From: Aquitalea aquatica
GTDB lineage: Bacteria; Pseudomonadota; Gammaproteobacteria; Burkholderiales; Chromobacteriaceae
Direction of reading: 5' to 3'
Length of the DNA: 64,000 nucleotides
Assembly: GCF_013911085.1 (NCBI RefSeq)
Contig: NZ_JACERN010000023.1
Location: 124,001 to 188,000, forward strand
Part shown: in pieces, positions 43,603-55,992 of the stretch
Layout: each line of letters begins with the position of its first letter
How positions within the stretch are numbered: the first letter of the stretch is position 1
Notes under the pieces: model-generated
What the model saw: only the letters and a program-made list of their open reading frames with translations
Told to the model about the DNA's origin: nothing
Databases searched by the model: none
Translations under genes and position numbers: made by a program

Positions 43603-44142
43603 ATGAAAGGCGTGGTGTTTACCGAGTTTCTGGAAATGGTGGAGAGCCGTTTTTCTGCCGACATGGTGGATGACATCATCGAGGATGCCGGCATCAAGTC
43701 GGGAGGCGCCTACACCGCGGTGGGCAGCTATCCTTTCGCCGAGATGGTGGCGCTGGTGACGGCCTTGTCACAGCGCAGCGGGCTGGAACCACAGGCACTG
43801 ATCTATACCTTCGGCCATCACCTGTTCGGGCGCTTTGCCCTGCTGTATCCGTACAGCATTCAGGGCTGTAGCAGCGCCTTCATGGTGCTGGGCAATATCG
43901 AGAAGCACATTCACCAGGAAGTACAAAAGCTCTACCCGGATGCACAGCTGCCACAGATCGAGGTGCTCAGCAGCGATGAGCGGAGCATGGTCTTGCTGTA
44001 CAGCTCGCCGCGCTGCCTGGCACCGTTGGCTTCCGGCCTGATCCAGGGGGCGCTTGATCATTTCGGTGAACAGGGGCGCATCGGGGTCGAGCCACTGAAT
44101 GACGAGGGCAGCAAGGTACGCTTCGTGGTGGACCTGGTATGA
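43603..44142 (+). CDS. H-NOX heme nitric-oxide sensor
   Basis: A 179-residue heme NO/O2-binding protein. MKGVVFTEFLEMVE at the N-terminus, the proximal heme ligand His104 in KHIHQEVQKLYPDAQLP and the YxSxR heme-propionate motif (Y133-S135-R137 in YSSPR) are all present. Facultative anaerobe H-NOX proteins bind NO and regulate a co-encoded kinase or diguanylate cyclase. AAGGGA precedes ATG 43603. The kinase gene follows with an ATGA overlap, so the pair is co-translated. Confidence 0.92.
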   Translation: MKGVVFTEFLEMVESRFSADMVDDIIEDAGIKSGGAYTAVGSYPFAEMVALVTALSQRSGLEPQALIYTFGHHLFGRFALLYPYSIQGCSSAFMVLGNIEKHIHQEVQKLYPDAQLPQIEVLSSDERSMVLLYSSPRCLAPLASGLIQGALDHFGEQGRIGVEPLNDEGSKVRFVVDLV

Positions 44143-45557
44143 CAGATGCTGAACTGGCCCAGCTGCAAGACCAACTGCTGCGCTACCAGAAGCGCTACCA
44201 GCGCGAGAAGACTGCGCGCAAAGAGGCCGAGGTGCTGCTGGAGCAGCGCAGCCGCGCCTTGTACGATGCCAACTTCGAACTGTCCACTGTCGCGGCCCAG
44301 CTGGAAAAAATCGTCGAATGGCGTATGGCGCAGCTGTCCGAGGCGCTGCTGAAAGCAGAAATGGCGGCCAAGGCCAAGTCGGAATTCCTGGCGGTGATGA
44401 GCCACGAAATCCGTACCCCGCTCAACGGGGTGCTGGGCATGGCCGAATTGCTGTCGCATTCCCACCTGACTTCGGAGCAGGGCGATCAGGTTGCCACCTT
44501 GCAAGAGTGCGGCACTTCGCTGCTGGCCCTGATCAACGACATCCTCGACCTGTCCAAGATCGATGCTGGCAAGCTGACGCTGGAACAGCGGCCTTACAAT
44601 CTGTATGCCTTGCTCGATAGCGTGGTCAATCTGTTTGTACCCAAGGCGATGGAGGCGGGGCTGCGTATCGAATGGCAACGGCCGCTGGGCAGTGCCTGGC
44701 TGCTGGGTGATGCAACCCGGCTGCGCCAGATCACCAGCAATCTCTTGAGCAATGCCATCAAATTCACCCATCAGGGTGATATCACCGTGACGGTGGGCAT
44801 CGAACCGCTGGAAGATACTTTTGATATGAAGCGCCTGGTGCTGGTGATCCGTGATACCGGCATCGGCATGACTCAGGAACAACTGGGCAAGGTGTTTACT
44901 GCGTTTGAACAGGCCGACTCCACCACCACCCGGCGCTATGGCGGTACCGGCCTGGGGCTGGCCATCTGCCGTCGGTTGGCCGAGGCCATGGGCGGACGCA
45001 TCGATGTCAGCAGCGCGCATGGCGTGGGTAGCAGCTTCAGTGTGCACTGGGTGGCCACCGAGGCCAGCGCCCCGGCGGCCGAGACCCCCGTCGTCGTGCT
45101 GCCGGTTGAGCCGCCCAGCTCCAGCGTGGCACCGTTGTCGGTCATGGTGGCCGAGGACAATACGGTGAACCAGAAGCTGATCATCAAGCTGCTGGAAAAA
45201 CTGGGTTTTCGCGATGTCATGCTGGCGGGCAACGGGCGGCAGGCGCTGGAGCGGGTCAGCCAGGGGGGGGTGGAGCTGATCCTGATGGACATGCAGATGC
45301 CGGAAATGGACGGGCTGGACGCCACCCGCGCCATTCGCCAGCTGGATCTGGACTACCAGCCCCACATCATTGCGCTGACGGCCAATGCCTTCGATGAAGA
45401 CCGTGAGCGCTGCCAACAGGCCGGCATGAATGACTTCCTGTCCAAGCCGGTGAGCCTGGAGCGTCTGTCAATGGCCATGCAGCGTGGCAGTGACCGGCTC
45501 AGCAGCCAGAGCCTGCCCACCCCAGCAGGGGCGGCAGACACTCAGGCCAGCGTTTGA
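44139..45557 (+). CDS. H-NOX-associated hybrid histidine kinase
   Basis: A 472-residue soluble hybrid kinase with no membrane segment. Residues 1-80 form a coiled coil, probably the docking site for H-NOX. HisKA has His89 in FLAVMSHEIRTPLNG; HATPase follows (NLLSNAIKFTHQG, DTGIGM, YGGTGLGLAI); then a C-terminal receiver (MVAEDNTVNQKL, Asp in LILMDMQMPEMDG). NO-bound H-NOX typically inhibits such kinases and so alters downstream phosphorelay and often c-di-GMP. The 3' end overlaps the convergent yqiA gene by 59 bases. The phosphotransfer partner is not adjacent. Confidence 0.9.
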   Translation: MTDAELAQLQDQLLRYQKRYQREKTARKEAEVLLEQRSRALYDANFELSTVAAQLEKIVEWRMAQLSEALLKAEMAAKAKSEFLAVMSHEIRTPLNGVLGMAELLSHSHLTSEQGDQVATLQECGTSLLALINDILDLSKIDAGKLTLEQRPYNLYALLDSVVNLFVPKAMEAGLRIEWQRPLGSAWLLGDATRLRQITSNLLSNAIKFTHQGDITVTVGIEPLEDTFDMKRLVLVIRDTGIGMTQEQLGKVFTAFEQADSTTTRRYGGTGLGLAICRRLAEAMGGRIDVSSAHGVGSSFSVHWVATEASAPAAETPVVVLPVEPPSSSVAPLSVMVAEDNTVNQKLIIKLLEKLGFRDVMLAGNGRQALERVSQGGVELILMDMQMPEMDGLDATRAIRQLDLDYQPHIIALTANAFDEDRERCQQAGMNDFLSKPVSLERLSMAMQRGSDRLSSQSLPTPAGAADTQASV

Positions 45558-46068
45558 GGCGGTGGTCGTCGCCATTGAAAATGGTTTGCCGGTGGCCGCG
45601 GTAATAGCGAGCCGCAGCCTGCCAGTCCAGTACCTCATCTGCACTGCCCAGCCATAGCCAGTATTGACCCGCCACTGGCGCGGGCAGGCGCATGGTCAGT
45701 AAAGCCTGCATGTCGGCATCATCCAGTAGGTATTCTTCCCCGGTGTAAGGATTGCGCTGCGCACCCAGATAGCCCTGCAGATCAATATACGGTGTGATGG
45801 CTGGATTGATCAGCGCGGCTTTGCGGCCATGCTTTTCTGCCAGCCAGCCGGCGTAATAGCCGCCCAGCGAACTGCCGATCAGCCAGCTGTCGGCGGGCAG
45901 GGATAGCAATAATGCTTCCGCCTGAGCAATGGCGGTGGCCGGGTGCGGCGACAGCTTTGGGCTATGCAAGGTGACCGCAGGGACATGCTGCGCCAGCCAG
46001 GCGGCTGTCTCCTGTGCTTTCAGGGATAGAGGGCTGGAGTTGAAGCCGTGCAGATAGATGATGTGCAT
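45499..46068 (-). CDS. yqiA: YqiA-family esterase
   Basis: A 189-residue alpha/beta hydrolase. The start MHIIYLHGFNSSPLSLKAQ, the nucleophile elbow LIGSSLGGYYAGWLAEKHG and the C-terminal His in FNGDDHRLKRW match YqiA, which hydrolyses short-chain acyl esters. ATG 46068 begins the family N-terminus; the longer frame lacks support and no good ribosome binding site is visible. It overlaps the convergent kinase gene by 59 bases, all within coding sequence of both. Confidence 0.85.
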   Translation of the reverse strand: MHIIYLHGFNSSPLSLKAQETAAWLAQHVPAVTLHSPKLSPHPATAIAQAEALLLSLPADSWLIGSSLGGYYAGWLAEKHGRKAALINPAITPYIDLQGYLGAQRNPYTGEEYLLDDADMQALLTMRLPAPVAGQYWLWLGSADEVLDWQAAARYYRGHRQTIFNGDDHRLKRWPECLPPLLGWAGSGC

Positions 46069-46297
46069 GATGCGTATACGAAAAAGGGCAGATGGATGAG
46101 AAAACCCCTGGCGCCTGCCGCCCTTAAAACGGTGCACCCTGGCAGGTGTCGGGCCGGGAATGACTATTCGGCCGGAAAATCGCAAAAACCGCTACAGCGA
46201 TAGTGCAACTTGCTGGTTTGGGGGGGGCGCTGACCGTCCGCATGGTGTTTGCAGCCGGGGCAAGCCGGCGGGCTTGCCCTGTTTCACGTGAAACAGC

Positions 46298-47062
46298 TTA
46301 TTGCGTCTGCCATTCGTAGGCTTTGAGAATGGCTTTCAGCTTGCCGCTGCGGCGCATGGCTTCGATGCCCTGGTTCAGCTTGTCGGTGCTGACTGACGAG
46401 TTGGGTGCCACGGCACACATGGTGGGCATATAGGTCACCGTCATCGGGTGCTGTTTGAAAGCCCGCGCCTCCTGCGGATTGGTCTTGGCCCACCAGGCCA
46501 GCTCCAGTTCCGAGGAGATGGCGACATCGGTCAGTTTCTTTTGCAGTGATTTCACCAGCAGCTCCAGCCGTGATTCATCCACGCGCGTGGTGCGGCCCAC
46601 TGCCCATAAATGCTCCAGTGTCGGATAGCTGTAGCCACGAATGGTGCCGATGCGCTTGCCAACCATTTCATCGGTCTGGTGCAGGTCGGGCATGTCTTTG
46701 AGCGATAGTGCCCGCTCTACCTGTGGATAGAATTCGCGTGTCCAGCCCAGGCGGGTGGCATTGCCATACCATTCCGGATTGGCATTGCACACAATATTGA
46801 CCCTGCCAGCCTCAATGGTGCTTTCCACCCGCTTGCGGGCGATCACCACATACTGGGCTTTCAGTCCCAGTTCGCCGGCCAGTGCATCGCCCAGTTCCTT
46901 GGTGAGGCCGCCGGCCAGCGCCTGGTTATCCGGCGTCAGTACCACGATGGGCGGTGCGTCCGAATCCGACACCCCGATTTTCAGTATGCCGTTTGCTGCG
47001 GCTGCTTGTGCCAGTGCTGCTCCCGTCAACAGCGCCAGCCAGGTCTTATTCAAACGAACCAT
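46298..47062 (-). CDS. Periplasmic solute-binding protein, family 3 type
   Basis: A 254-residue protein with signal peptide ending AQAAAA and an SBP_bac_3 fold (LKIGVSDSDAPPIVVLTPDNQALAGGLTKELGDALAGELG; GRVNIVCNANPEW; GKRIGTIRGYSYP). Such proteins bind amino acids for ABC import or serve as sensors, but there is no permease or ATPase gene here, so it is an orphan. Ligand unknown. It starts 118 bases before metH, divergently. Confidence 0.75.
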   Translation of the reverse strand: MVRLNKTWLALLTGAALAQAAAANGILKIGVSDSDAPPIVVLTPDNQALAGGLTKELGDALAGELGLKAQYVVIARKRVESTIEAGRVNIVCNANPEWYGNATRLGWTREFYPQVERALSLKDMPDLHQTDEMVGKRIGTIRGYSYPTLEHLWAVGRTTRVDESRLELLVKSLQKKLTDVAISSELELAWWAKTNPQEARAFKQHPMTVTYMPTMCAVAPNSSVSTDKLNQGIEAMRRSGKLKAILKAYEWQTQ

Positions 47063-47180
47063 AAGCTTGTACTCTCTTCTTCTTAGTTAGTTGTCTGACA
47101 GTTCCAAACGCAATGGTAATATGATCGGCCGCACCTTGAGTGTGCCTTTTATCGATACAGCCAATTACAGCCTGTTTGCC

Positions 47181-50894
<3,714 letters not shown>

Positions 50895-50910
50895 TCGACT
50901 GTCTGCCAGT

Positions 50911-50938
50911 AAAAAAGCCGCCGGTGGGCGGCTTTTTT
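50911..50938. terminator. Bidirectional terminator, metH / GGDEF gene
   Basis: AAAAAAGCCGCC / GGCGGCTTTTTT stem with a tight loop between the convergent metH and diguanylate cyclase genes. Confidence 0.9.
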
Positions 50939-50943
50939 GTGGG

Positions 50944-52011
50944 CTAGCTCGCCTGGACCAGTGTTTGCTGTGGCACCGGGTGGCCACAGGGCAGGGCCAG
51001 TACAAAGCCATTCTTGCCACGGTGCTTGGCCTGGTATAGCGCCGCATCGGCCTGGCGCAGGGCTGCGGTCAGGCCGATGCGGCCATCCATCAGCACGATG
51101 CCGATGCTGATGGACAGCCGCCGTTGCTCCACGCTGCAGGTATTCACCCGGTGTATCAGCTGGCCAGCCAGTTCGCTGACGCGCTGGCTGTCCAGCAGCC
51201 GGGTGAACAGGCCGAACTCCTCGCCGCCCAGCCGCCCGCACAGGGCCACGTCGGGATGTCCGCTCAGTTGCTGGGCCACTTGTTGCAGCACCTGATCGCC
51301 AGCTTCATGGCCGAAGTCGTCATTGACGCTCTTGAAGTCGTCGATATCCACCATCAGGAAATGACCGTGCTGCGCCGGATACCAGGCTTGCAGCTTTTCC
51401 AGCAGGCTGCGGCGGTTGTCGATGCCGGTGAGGGCATCCTGAAAGGCCAGCGCTTCCAGGTCACGGCGCAGATGATAGCCACGTAGCCGCAGGCGGCGAA
51501 ACAGGATGTTGAGCATCAGGCCCGAGGCCAGCGTGACCAGGGTCAGCAGGGCAATCAGCGTATCTTGTTGCCATAGCCGCCGGTCATCCAGTGTGCCTTG
51601 CAGCAAAATGGCCCAGACACAGCCGCTGGCCAGCATGAAGCAATATGAGCTGTGGAAAACCGGTGCCATGGTGAGGGTGATGCATACCGCAATCGAGGTG
51701 CTCCACAAGCTGGTATTGCTGACAAACAGCATGTTCAGACGGAAACCCAGCGCCAGACCGCACAGGTTCAGCAGCATGCCCAGCAGCAGGGTGTGGCGGT
51801 GACTGGCATTCAGCGACAGCACGGTACCGGCCAGCATGATCAGGCAGACCAGCACGGTGTTGGCGGCGTCGACCTGCTGGTGTGGGTGGCTGAGCAGCAG
51901 GGAAGCCAGCCAGGATAGCTCCCCCAGCAGCTGTGTCCATACTGCGATGGGCCGCAGCTCGAGAAAGGATTGATGCTGGAAATCTGCATCGCCAGCATAA
52001 AGGTACTTCAT
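50944..52011 (-). CDS. Diguanylate cyclase with membrane sensor domain
   Basis: A 355-residue protein. Residues 1-185 contain five or six hydrophobic segments, a membrane-embedded sensor without a named family. The C-terminal GGDEF domain is complete: FQDALTGIDNRRSLLEKL, DIDDFKSVNDDFGHEAGDQVL and the active-site motif GGEEF in RLGGEEFGLF, then ISIGIVLMDGRIGLTAALRQADAALYQAKHRGKNGF. It should make c-di-GMP from GTP. AAGGAGG directly before ATG 52011 sets the start. There is no RxxD inhibitory site five residues before GGEEF that I can see. Confidence 0.9.
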   Translation of the reverse strand: MKYLYAGDADFQHQSFLELRPIAVWTQLLGELSWLASLLLSHPHQQVDAANTVLVCLIMLAGTVLSLNASHRHTLLLGMLLNLCGLALGFRLNMLFVSNTSLWSTSIAVCITLTMAPVFHSSYCFMLASGCVWAILLQGTLDDRRLWQQDTLIALLTLVTLASGLMLNILFRRLRLRGYHLRRDLEALAFQDALTGIDNRRSLLEKLQAWYPAQHGHFLMVDIDDFKSVNDDFGHEAGDQVLQQVAQQLSGHPDVALCGRLGGEEFGLFTRLLDSQRVSELAGQLIHRVNTCSVEQRRLSISIGIVLMDGRIGLTAALRQADAALYQAKHRGKNGFVLALPCGHPVPQQTLVQAS

Positions 52012-52304
52012 GGGGCCTCCTTGCAACGCGGCGACAGCGGAGGCTGCCACTCCGGGGACATCGCAGCATCGTGGCGGCTCGGTCCAGGGTGGTCGACTGG
52101 ACCTATGTGCAGGCGGTGGCGGCGCGGAGCCGATATCCTGCCTGCCGTGTACTCTTGCATCCGGACTTGGGCGGTGCACAATGGCCGGATGTCTGTTACC
52201 GGCGCATATGCCTTAGATCAAGAAAGCAGACTGGTGTCGGGGCTAGCATGAAGTTGTAGTCAGGTGGCATGCGCGCCACCCCACCCACCCATCAGGAGAA
52301 GCCG

Positions 52305-52520
52305 ATGTTCCCAGAATTCCGTGATCTGATCAGTAAACTGAAAACCGAAGACGACCACTTCAGCCGCCTGTTCAACAAGCACAATGAACTGGACCAGAAG
52401 ATCAAGAATATCGAGGCTGCCATCGAAAAGGGCAGCCAGCAGGAGGTGGAGGTGCTGAAAAAGGAAAAGCTCAAGCTTAAGGATGAGCTATACGTGATCC
52501 TGAAAAAAGCCGAAGCCTGA
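52305..52520 (+). CDS. YdcH/DUF465-family small protein
   Basis: A 71-residue highly charged helical protein (FRDLISKLKTEDDHFSRLFNKHNELDQKIKNIE; KKEKLKLKDELYVILKKAEA). It matches the DUF465/YdcH family of short coiled-coil proteins, widespread in proteobacteria and without a firm function. AGGAGA precedes ATG 52305. It is monocistronic and ends at a bidirectional terminator. Confidence 0.85.
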   Translation: MFPEFRDLISKLKTEDDHFSRLFNKHNELDQKIKNIEAAIEKGSQQEVEVLKKEKLKLKDELYVILKKAEA

Positions 52521-52538
52521 TATCCGGCATCGGCCATA

Positions 52539-52565
52539 AAAAAACCCGCCAGTTGGCGGGTTTTT
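52539..52565. terminator. Bidirectional terminator, ydcH-type / ABC exporter
   Basis: Stem AAACCCGCCA / TGGCGGGTTT with A- and T-tracts. Confidence 0.88.
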
Positions 52566-52590
52566 GTTTGTGGCAGGCAGGATGGTGGCA

Positions 52591-54456
52591 TCAGGCCGGG
52601 TCCAGCTCTCCCGGACGGACCTCCTCGTCGACTTCCTCTCCCAGAAAACCGCCGCTCTGGTGTGCCCACAGCCGGGCATACAGGCCGCCCTTGGCCAGCA
52701 GGCTGGCATGGTCGCCTTCTTCCACCACTCGGCCCTTGTCCAGCACGATCAGCCGGTCCATGGCGGCGATGGTGGACAGGCGGTGAGCGATGGCCACCAC
52801 GGTTTTGCCCTCCATCAGCCGGTACAGGCTGCTCTGGATGGCGGCTTCCACTTCCGAGTCCAGTGCGCTGGTGGCTTCATCCAGCAGCAGGATCGGCGCA
52901 TCTTTCAGCATCACCCGGGCAATGGCCACGCGCTGACGCTGGCCGCCGGACAGTTTGACGCCGCGCTCACCCACATGGGCATCGTAGCCGCGGCGGCCCT
53001 TGGGGTCGGTCAGGGCCTGGATGAAATCATGCGCCTCGGCCTGCTTGGCGGCATGGATCATGGCTTCGTCGCCGGCATCCGGCCTGCCGTATAGCAGGTT
53101 GTCGCGTACCGAGCGGTGCAACAGCGAGGTATCCTGCGTCACCATGCCGATCTGCGCGCGCAGGCTGTCCTGGGTCACCGTGGCAATATCCTGGCCGTCG
53201 ATCAGGATGCGGCCCTGCTCGATGTCGTAAAAACGCAGCATCAGGTTGACGATGGTGGACTTGCCGGCACCGCTGCGGCCGACCAGGCCGATTTTCTCGC
53301 CGGGGCGAATGGTGAGGCTCAGCCCGTCGACAATGGTGCGTTCGCCACCATAGGAAAAGCTGACATTGTCGAAGCGTATCTCGCCACGCGCCACCTGCAG
53401 CGCTGGCGCATCCGGCTGGTCGACAATGGCGACTGGCCGCGACAGGGTGCTGATGCCGTCGTGCACGGTACCGATATTTTCGAACAGGCTGGACATCTCC
53501 CACATGATCCAGTGCGACACGCCATTGAGCCGCAAGGCCATGGCCGTGGCGGCGGCTACGGCACCAATGCCCACCTGGCCCTGGGTCCACAGCCACAGCG
53601 TGGCACCGGCGGTGCTGGCAATCAGCCCCATGCTGAGAATGTGGTTGGCGATTTCAAAGCCGCTGACCAGGCGCATCTGGCCATAGGCCGTCTGCATGAA
53701 TTCCTGCATCGCACTTTTGGTGAAGGCGGCCTCGCGCTGCCCCTGGGCAAACAGCTTGACCGTGGCGATATTGGTATAGGCATCGGTCACGCGGCCGGTC
53801 ATCAGCGAGCGGGCATCGGCCTGGCGGGCCGAGGCCTTGCCCAGCCGTGGCACGAAGAAGGCCAGGGTGGCGACGTACAGCAGCAGCCAGCCGATGAAGG
53901 GCAGCAGCAGGCTGCGATCAAAGCTGCCGACCACGGCCACCATGGTGATGAAGTAGATCACCACAAACACCAGGATGTCGGTGATGATCAGTACCGTGTC
54001 ACGCACCGCCAGCGCGGTCTGCATCACCTTGGCGGCCACCCGGCCGGCAAATTCATCCTGATAAAAGCTCATGCTTTGCCCCAGCAGATGGCGGTGAAAC
54101 TGCCAGCGCAGGCGCATGGGGAAATTGCCGAACAGACTCTGGTATTTGAACATGGCCTGCAGGGCGATCAGCAGCGGGCTGGCCAGCAGGATGCCGCCCA
54201 GCAACAGCAGGTGATGACGCTCCTGGGTCCATAGCTGTGATGGCGCCACATGGCTGAGCCAGTCGACAATGGAGCCCAGCATGGAGAACAGCAGGGCCTC
54301 GAAGGCGCCGATGAGCGATGTCAGCAGGGTCATGCACAGGATATAAGGGCGCATGCCGCTGGTGGCGGACCAGACAAAGGCCAGAAAACCCTTGGGGGGT
54401 TGGACGGGAGGAGTATCCGGGTAGACGTCTACCCGCTTTTCAAACCAGGAAAACAT
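52591..54456 (-). CDS. ABC exporter, fused membrane and ATPase domains
   Basis: A 621-residue half-size exporter. Six hydrophobic segments lie within residues 40-330. The ATPase domain follows, with Walker A GRSGAGKST, signature LSGGQRQRVAIARVML, Walker B ILLLDEATSALDSE and the H-loop IAHRLST. It acts as a homodimer in the inner membrane. Resemblance is to the multidrug/lipid group (MsbA-like, MdlB-like); the substrate is unknown. ATG 54456, preceded by AAGGA, is chosen. Divergent space of 367 bases follows. Confidence 0.87.
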   Translation of the reverse strand: MFSWFEKRVDVYPDTPPVQPPKGFLAFVWSATSGMRPYILCMTLLTSLIGAFEALLFSMLGSIVDWLSHVAPSQLWTQERHHLLLLGGILLASPLLIALQAMFKYQSLFGNFPMRLRWQFHRHLLGQSMSFYQDEFAGRVAAKVMQTALAVRDTVLIITDILVFVVIYFITMVAVVGSFDRSLLLPFIGWLLLYVATLAFFVPRLGKASARQADARSLMTGRVTDAYTNIATVKLFAQGQREAAFTKSAMQEFMQTAYGQMRLVSGFEIANHILSMGLIASTAGATLWLWTQGQVGIGAVAAATAMALRLNGVSHWIMWEMSSLFENIGTVHDGISTLSRPVAIVDQPDAPALQVARGEIRFDNVSFSYGGERTIVDGLSLTIRPGEKIGLVGRSGAGKSTIVNLMLRFYDIEQGRILIDGQDIATVTQDSLRAQIGMVTQDTSLLHRSVRDNLLYGRPDAGDEAMIHAAKQAEAHDFIQALTDPKGRRGYDAHVGERGVKLSGGQRQRVAIARVMLKDAPILLLDEATSALDSEVEAAIQSSLYRLMEGKTVVAIAHRLSTIAAMDRLIVLDKGRVVEEGDHASLLAKGGLYARLWAHQSGGFLGEEVDEEVRPGELDPA

Positions 54457-54823
54457 AAAGATCGTCCTTGTCGGGACCGGCGGTCCGTTGAGGTTGTATG
54501 GGTGTATGACGATAGCTTGAAGCGAAGCGATCAGCAATGCTTTTTTTGCATGGCTGGATTCTGACCTACCGCCAGCGTTGCGGCTAGCTCGGCGCAGCTG
54601 ACAAAACCCCTGCTGCTGCGTTACCCCCTTGGTACTGCCTGCCTCTGCGCGCCTTGCTCCTGGGGGGGCACGCTATTTTGTTAGCCACTTTTAGTGGGCT
54701 TTGCGTGCCGGCAGTTCCTGGCGCAGTGTTGTTGTTTTGTCCGGAGGAGAGCAGAAGCGAGGATGGGCAGAAACAATACTGCCCGGCCGAGCGGGTCGGC
54801 CGGGCAGTCTGGCTCCATGGCAA
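54457..54823. other. Intergenic region upstream of the ABC exporter
   Basis: A 367-bp stretch holding the exporter promoter region and, at its right end, a GC-rich hairpin after the convergently oriented neighbour's tail. It has no convincing ORF or RNA fold; a short AT-rich patch at 54674-54697 is the only base-composition feature. Confidence 0.4.
54780..54809 (-). terminator. Hairpin after RlmI-like gene
   Basis: Arms CTGCCCGGCCGA / TCGGCCGGGCAG, strong, followed on the minus strand by TATTGTTT. Probably an intrinsic terminator with a broken T-tract. Confidence 0.6.
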
Positions 54824-55840
54824 TCAGACGTGCAGCAGCACGATCTTCAGCGGATGCTGGCCATCGGCGCTGGGGAAATCCTGCTCCGGGGTAATCCATT
54901 CCACTTCGTGAATGGTGCGGCCGGCTTTTTCCGCGCTGCGCTTGAGCGATTCCAGCCAGGCATTGCCGTCAACCTGGGCCACATTATTGCAGCAGATCAG
55001 CATGCCGCCTTCGGCGGTGCACAGCAGGGCCGGCTTGAACAGCGCCTGGTAGTCGTTGATCAGGTCGACCACGCCGAAGGGGCTCTTGGCGTAACGCGGC
55101 GGGTCGAGGAAGACCAGATCAAACTGGCGGGCTTCCAGGGCCGGGAAGGGAGGCATTTTCTTGCCACGCACCATCTTGGGCTGGCCGATGCCGGACAGCT
55201 GGCGCAAGGCGGCAAAGGCATCGCTCTGCACGCAGCGTGGACGGGTGGCCAGGCTGTTGAGCTTGGCATTGGCGCGGCCGACGGCCAGGCTGGATTCGGC
55301 AAAATCCACGTTCAGCACAAACTGTGCACCACCCTTGGCGGCAGCCAGGCCGACACCGCAGGTGTAGGCGAACAGATTGAGCACGCTTTTGCCTTCGGCC
55401 AGCTGCATCACGCGGCGGCGGCCGGCGCGCAGGTCGAGAAACAGCCACGGGTCCTGGCCGCTGTGGCGACCACGAATGTGGTAGCGGATGCCCAGCTCAT
55501 GGGCAACGCGGTTTTCTTCGGCCACGGCTTGTTCGGGCAGGCTCAGGGTGTTGTTGATGCGGGAATTCTTGCCGCTGCGGTCGTTGTAGACCAGCTGCAA
55601 TTCCGGCAGCAGGCCGGCGTAGAAGCTGCGGATTTCGTCCAGCTCGGCATCTTCCAGGCTCTGGTGGAAGCTTTGCACCAGCAGCAGGTCGCCGTAGCGG
55701 TCTACCGTCAGGCCGGCCACGCCTTCCACGCTGCCATGGAACAGGCGGTAAGTATTGGTATCTTCGGCGATCAGGCGGCTAACAAGATCACTGCGGCGGT
55801 CGGCTGCTGCTTGCAGCAGGGCGCTCAGGGAGTCGGACAT
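54824..55840 (-). CDS. RlmI-like class I SAM methyltransferase
   Basis: A 338-residue SAM-dependent methyltransferase of the RlmI/RlmK group. GVAGLTVDRYGDLLLVQSFHQS is the middle domain; VLNLFAYTCGVGLAAAKGGAQFVLNVDFAESSL is the SAM site; and LVFLDPPRYAKSPFGVVDL is the catalytic DPP motif. E. coli RlmI makes m5C1962 in 23S rRNA and has an N-terminal PUA domain. Here that domain is missing or reduced, so target and base are uncertain. ATG 55840 begins the family-like part. Confidence 0.82.
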   Translation of the reverse strand: MSDSLSALLQAAADRRSDLVSRLIAEDTNTYRLFHGSVEGVAGLTVDRYGDLLLVQSFHQSLEDAELDEIRSFYAGLLPELQLVYNDRSGKNSRINNTLSLPEQAVAEENRVAHELGIRYHIRGRHSGQDPWLFLDLRAGRRRVMQLAEGKSVLNLFAYTCGVGLAAAKGGAQFVLNVDFAESSLAVGRANAKLNSLATRPRCVQSDAFAALRQLSGIGQPKMVRGKKMPPFPALEARQFDLVFLDPPRYAKSPFGVVDLINDYQALFKPALLCTAEGGMLICCNNVAQVDGNAWLESLKRSAEKAGRTIHEVEWITPEQDFPSADGQHPLKIVLLHV

Positions 55841-55992
55841 GGAATGCTTTCTTTCTGGAATGGCTGCAATTGTAAGCCCTGTAGTGGAATGCCTCAAAAA
55901 TTAGCGCTAAGTTGTAAGAATTCATTGGCATAGTCGACCCATGACAGACAGCCAGATCTGGGCCAGCGCATGGCCACTTAGCGGAGCACAGC

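Noticed and set aside
47063-47180. Possible SAH or cobalamin riboswitch before metH
   Set aside because: The leader is only 118 bases, and I see neither a B12-box-like sequence nor the conserved core of SAH riboswitches.
53116-54234. 372-codon plus-strand frame
   Set aside because: Antisense to the ABC exporter; no family features.
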